A stretch of DNA of 61,097 bases. It comes from Bacillota bacterium. Its GTDB lineage: Bacteria; Bacillota; Clostridia; Lachnospirales; Lachnospiraceae. The stretch lies in the NCBI GenBank assembly GCA_023443225.1, contig JAEZVF010000068.1, positions 1 through 61,097 on the forward strand. The letters are read 5' to 3'. The stretch's first letter is position 1. Each line of letters starts with the position of its first letter. The notes beneath the pieces were generated by a model. It ran no database searches and was not told the DNA's origin. It saw only the letters and a list, made by a program, of their open reading frames with translations. Shown one piece after another: positions 59,420 through 61,097 of the stretch. The position numbers were made by a program, and so were the translations under genes.

Positions 59420-59517
59420 CCTCAAAAGAAATGTACTTATCAAGACTTTTTACTTCAAAAGAAGTCACCTTTTTTCTTCTAGTGCTTATTGATATAATAA
59501 ATTAATTTTTACAGTAA

Positions 59518-60660
59518 TTATTTTGATGTATATTGTCCGTTAGTGATTTCTACGAATTTCGCATCCTTGGTTGCCTGACGGTCTACAAATGTCATATCAC
59601 CGGTAAGCCCTTTTACCTGGATTTCAGGCATGGCTGCAATAAGATCTGCACTTTCTGTAGATTGTGCTTTTTCAAGAGCTGCTTTCATAACATATACAGT
59701 ATCATAACCATCTGCTGCAAATTGGTCCGGATCAGCTTTGTATTTTTCGTTGTACTTTTTAACAAATGCCTGTGCTTCTGGAGCTGTATCAGCTGCATAG
59801 AAAGGACTTAAGAAAACCGCTCCTTCTAATACTGCCGGATCAACCACCTTCGCAATAACGCCATCCCAACCATCAGAACCTAAGAATGGAAGATTCATTC
59901 CCAGTTCTGCTGCCTGTGTTGTGATATAAGCAGCATCCTGATAGTAAGCAGGTACATAAATTGCCTGTGCATCCGTTCCTTTAATCGTAGTCAACTGGGT
60001 ATTAAAATCTACCGCCTCCGAAACAAATGCTTCCTTTGCTACTACTTCGCCACCTTTTGCAACTATTTCATCAACAAATGCTTCCATAACACCAGTACTA
60101 TATTCATCAGAGTTGTTATATATCACTGCGATTTTGGTATAGCCTAATTGATCAATTGCATAATCAGCCATTGTTTTTCCCTGGAAAGGATCGGTAAAGC
60201 AAAGGCGGAACTGATTTGGATAATCTGTTAATGCAAGAGCAGATCCAGATGGTGTGATTTGGAAGATTCCATCGGTATTCGTCTGTTCAGCAATTGCAAG
60301 TCCAGCACCACTGGTAACTGTACCAAGTATTGCTTGTATACCTTTATCCATTAAAGAATTGTATGCAGATAAAGCAGTATCACCAGTTGCTTCATCATCT
60401 GCAAAGTCTAATTTCAACGTAAGGGTATTATCTCCAACTTTAACACCACCAGCAGCATTAATTTCCTCAACTGCAATTTGTGCACCTTGTTTTACGGAAG
60501 TACCGTAAGATGCATTAGGGCCGGATAATGGTCCAAGCCCTCCTATAAGGAATTCACTTGAGTTCGAACTTTCGCTTTTCTTTCCGCAACCTGCAAGGGA
60601 AGTAACAACCATTGCACTTATTAATCCTATGCTTAACACTTTTTTTAAATTTTTTTTCAT
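59518..60660 (-). CDS. livJ: branched-chain amino acid-binding lipoprotein
   Basis: The 380-residue protein has a signal peptide ending SLAGC (lipidation expected) and a type I periplasmic-binding fold: IGGLGPLSGPNASYGTSVKQGAQIAVEEINAAGGV at the start, the AILGTVTSGAGLAIAEQ strand, and YKADPDQFAADGYDTVYVMKAAL near the end. It delivers leucine, isoleucine, valine or another amino acid to LivHMGF. AGGAGG precedes the ATG. The ligand cannot be read directly. Confidence 0.94.
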   Translation of the reverse strand: MKKNLKKVLSIGLISAMVVTSLAGCGKKSESSNSSEFLIGGLGPLSGPNASYGTSVKQGAQIAVEEINAAGGVKVGDNTLTLKLDFADDEATGDTALSAYNSLMDKGIQAILGTVTSGAGLAIAEQTNTDGIFQITPSGSALALTDYPNQFRLCFTDPFQGKTMADYAIDQLGYTKIAVIYNNSDEYSTGVMEAFVDEIVAKGGEVVAKEAFVSEAVDFNTQLTTIKGTDAQAIYVPAYYQDAAYITTQAAELGMNLPFLGSDGWDGVIAKVVDPAVLEGAVFLSPFYAADTAPEAQAFVKKYNEKYKADPDQFAADGYDTVYVMKAALEKAQSTESADLIAAMPEIQVKGLTGDMTFVDRQATKDAKFVEITNGQYTSK

Positions 60661-61097
60661 TAAATTTCCTCCTTAATTTTTCCAGATAATGTCATACTAA
60701 TCTTATTTTACATAGGTTATCTATCGCGCTACACTTATTCACATTAATTCATTAAAGCGTTGAGATACAAAAAAGCATCATATGTAATACAAGGTGAAAA
60801 TGGGTATACAATGATTCTAAATAAACTATGTTTATCACTAGCCAGTCTGGTTCTAATTGAATAAGGTATTTCCTATAATGTAAAATAAGACGTTCATAAT
60901 TTCATCATATGAACGTCTTTATTCTTTATCTATCATACTATTGTAACGTTTATTTGTCAACTGAAACATCAACTTGAGTTTCCGTAGTTTTATCCACAGA
61001 ACCTTAATTTCAAGATTCCATTTATAAACAACTTTGTAAAAATACCCAAATTATAAGGAATCCACATCCTTTTTGTAGTAGAATAATGGTGTCCAAT
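60661..61097. other. right-edge intergenic region with a terminator and gene remnant
   Basis: This 437-base stretch has no full gene. A 230-base AT-rich part upstream of livJ must hold its promoter, but I cannot fix one with confidence. AAGACGTTCAT (60887-60897) pairs perfectly with ATGAACGTCTT (60909-60919), a terminator-like hairpin. On the minus strand a short frame ending at a TAA (60952-60950) reads VDKTTETQVDVSVDK. An in-frame stop at 61006-61004 cuts it off, so it may be the tail of a frameshifted gene entering from the right. Confidence 0.45.
60887..60919 (-). terminator. terminator-like hairpin upstream of livJ
   Basis: A perfect 11-base stem has an 11-base loop; the minus strand continues ATTTTAC. 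It probably ends transcription of a gene beyond the right edge of the window. Confidence 0.65.

Overview
The window is a low-GC chromosomal segment from a Gram-positive, probably spore-forming anaerobe of the Clostridia, most likely Lachnospiraceae. The indications are: a class II xylose isomerase, a small acid-soluble spore protein-like gene, AddAB instead of RecBCD, a CIRCE/HrcA heat-shock operon, a ZTP riboswitch on purH, a Firmicutes-type 6S RNA, lineage-typical conserved hypotheticals (DUF6062-, DUF2225- and TIGR01906-like) and strong AGGAGG ribosome sites. The assignment is inference from gene content; no rRNA or other phylogenetic marker lies in the window. I see no intact insertion sequence, prophage, CRISPR array, tRNA or rRNA.

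Layout. 1-3460: a BlaI/MecI-type repressor with a twin-operator promoter, followed by an unusual membrane protein that joins a BlaR1/MecR1-type M56 metallopeptidase to an extracellular LytR-CpsA-Psr (LCP) domain, then a convergent lipoprotein. 3650-10620: xylose block, xylA-xylB on the minus strand with a clear promoter and operator, a chemoreceptor, and a ROK-family XylR-like regulator. 10619-19126: a lipid kinase overlapping a spore-protein-like gene, then addB-addA recombination/repair. 19141-19330 holds an unexplained GC-richer repeat/foldback element. 20086-28772: a catabolic island with two VOC-fold proteins, an SDR dehydrogenase, a tautomerase, a binding-protein-dependent sugar ABC importer (no ATPase gene), a TIM-barrel isomerase/epimerase, a Gfo/Idh/MocA oxidoreductase and a divergent AraC-type regulator. 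It looks suited to oxidising and rearranging a sugar, polyol or glycoside whose identity cannot be read from sequence.

28899-32860: 6S RNA, a two-component system, a secreted Ig-like (Big2) protein and a cold-shock protein. 32908-34625: purH under a ZTP riboswitch. 34821-42740: a membrane protein and the complete phosphate operon pstS-pstC-pstA-pstB-phoU-phoB/P-phoR, with direct-repeat PHO boxes upstream; PstA carries an extra PDZ-like extracytoplasmic domain. 42806-46506: dCMP deaminase, a membrane-anchored amidase, guaB and a small membrane protein. 46709-48774: groES-groEL with CIRCE. 48987-55036: DUF6062-like and DUF2225-like cysteine proteins, glnS, a decayed CheY-like receiver, hisC and an aminotransferase. 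55173-60660: a branched-chain amino acid ABC importer livJ-livH-livM-livG-livF, ending in a cytidylate-kinase-like gene. Most genes from 10.6 kb onward lie on the minus strand.

Starts were moved from the longest open frame to the codon with a proper ribosome binding site where the sequence justified it (M56-LCP, MCP, AddB, the MalG-like permease, the AraC regulator, the response regulator, PhoU, GuaB, GlnS, LivG, the aminotransferase, and the TIGR01906-like and DUF6062-like proteins). The most unusual items are the M56-LCP fusion with its BlaI partner, the PDZ-like insertion in PstA, the oxidoreductase/VOC/tautomerase island, the foldback repeat at 19.2 kb, and several gene remnants. All family names come from motif recognition by eye; no database search was run.
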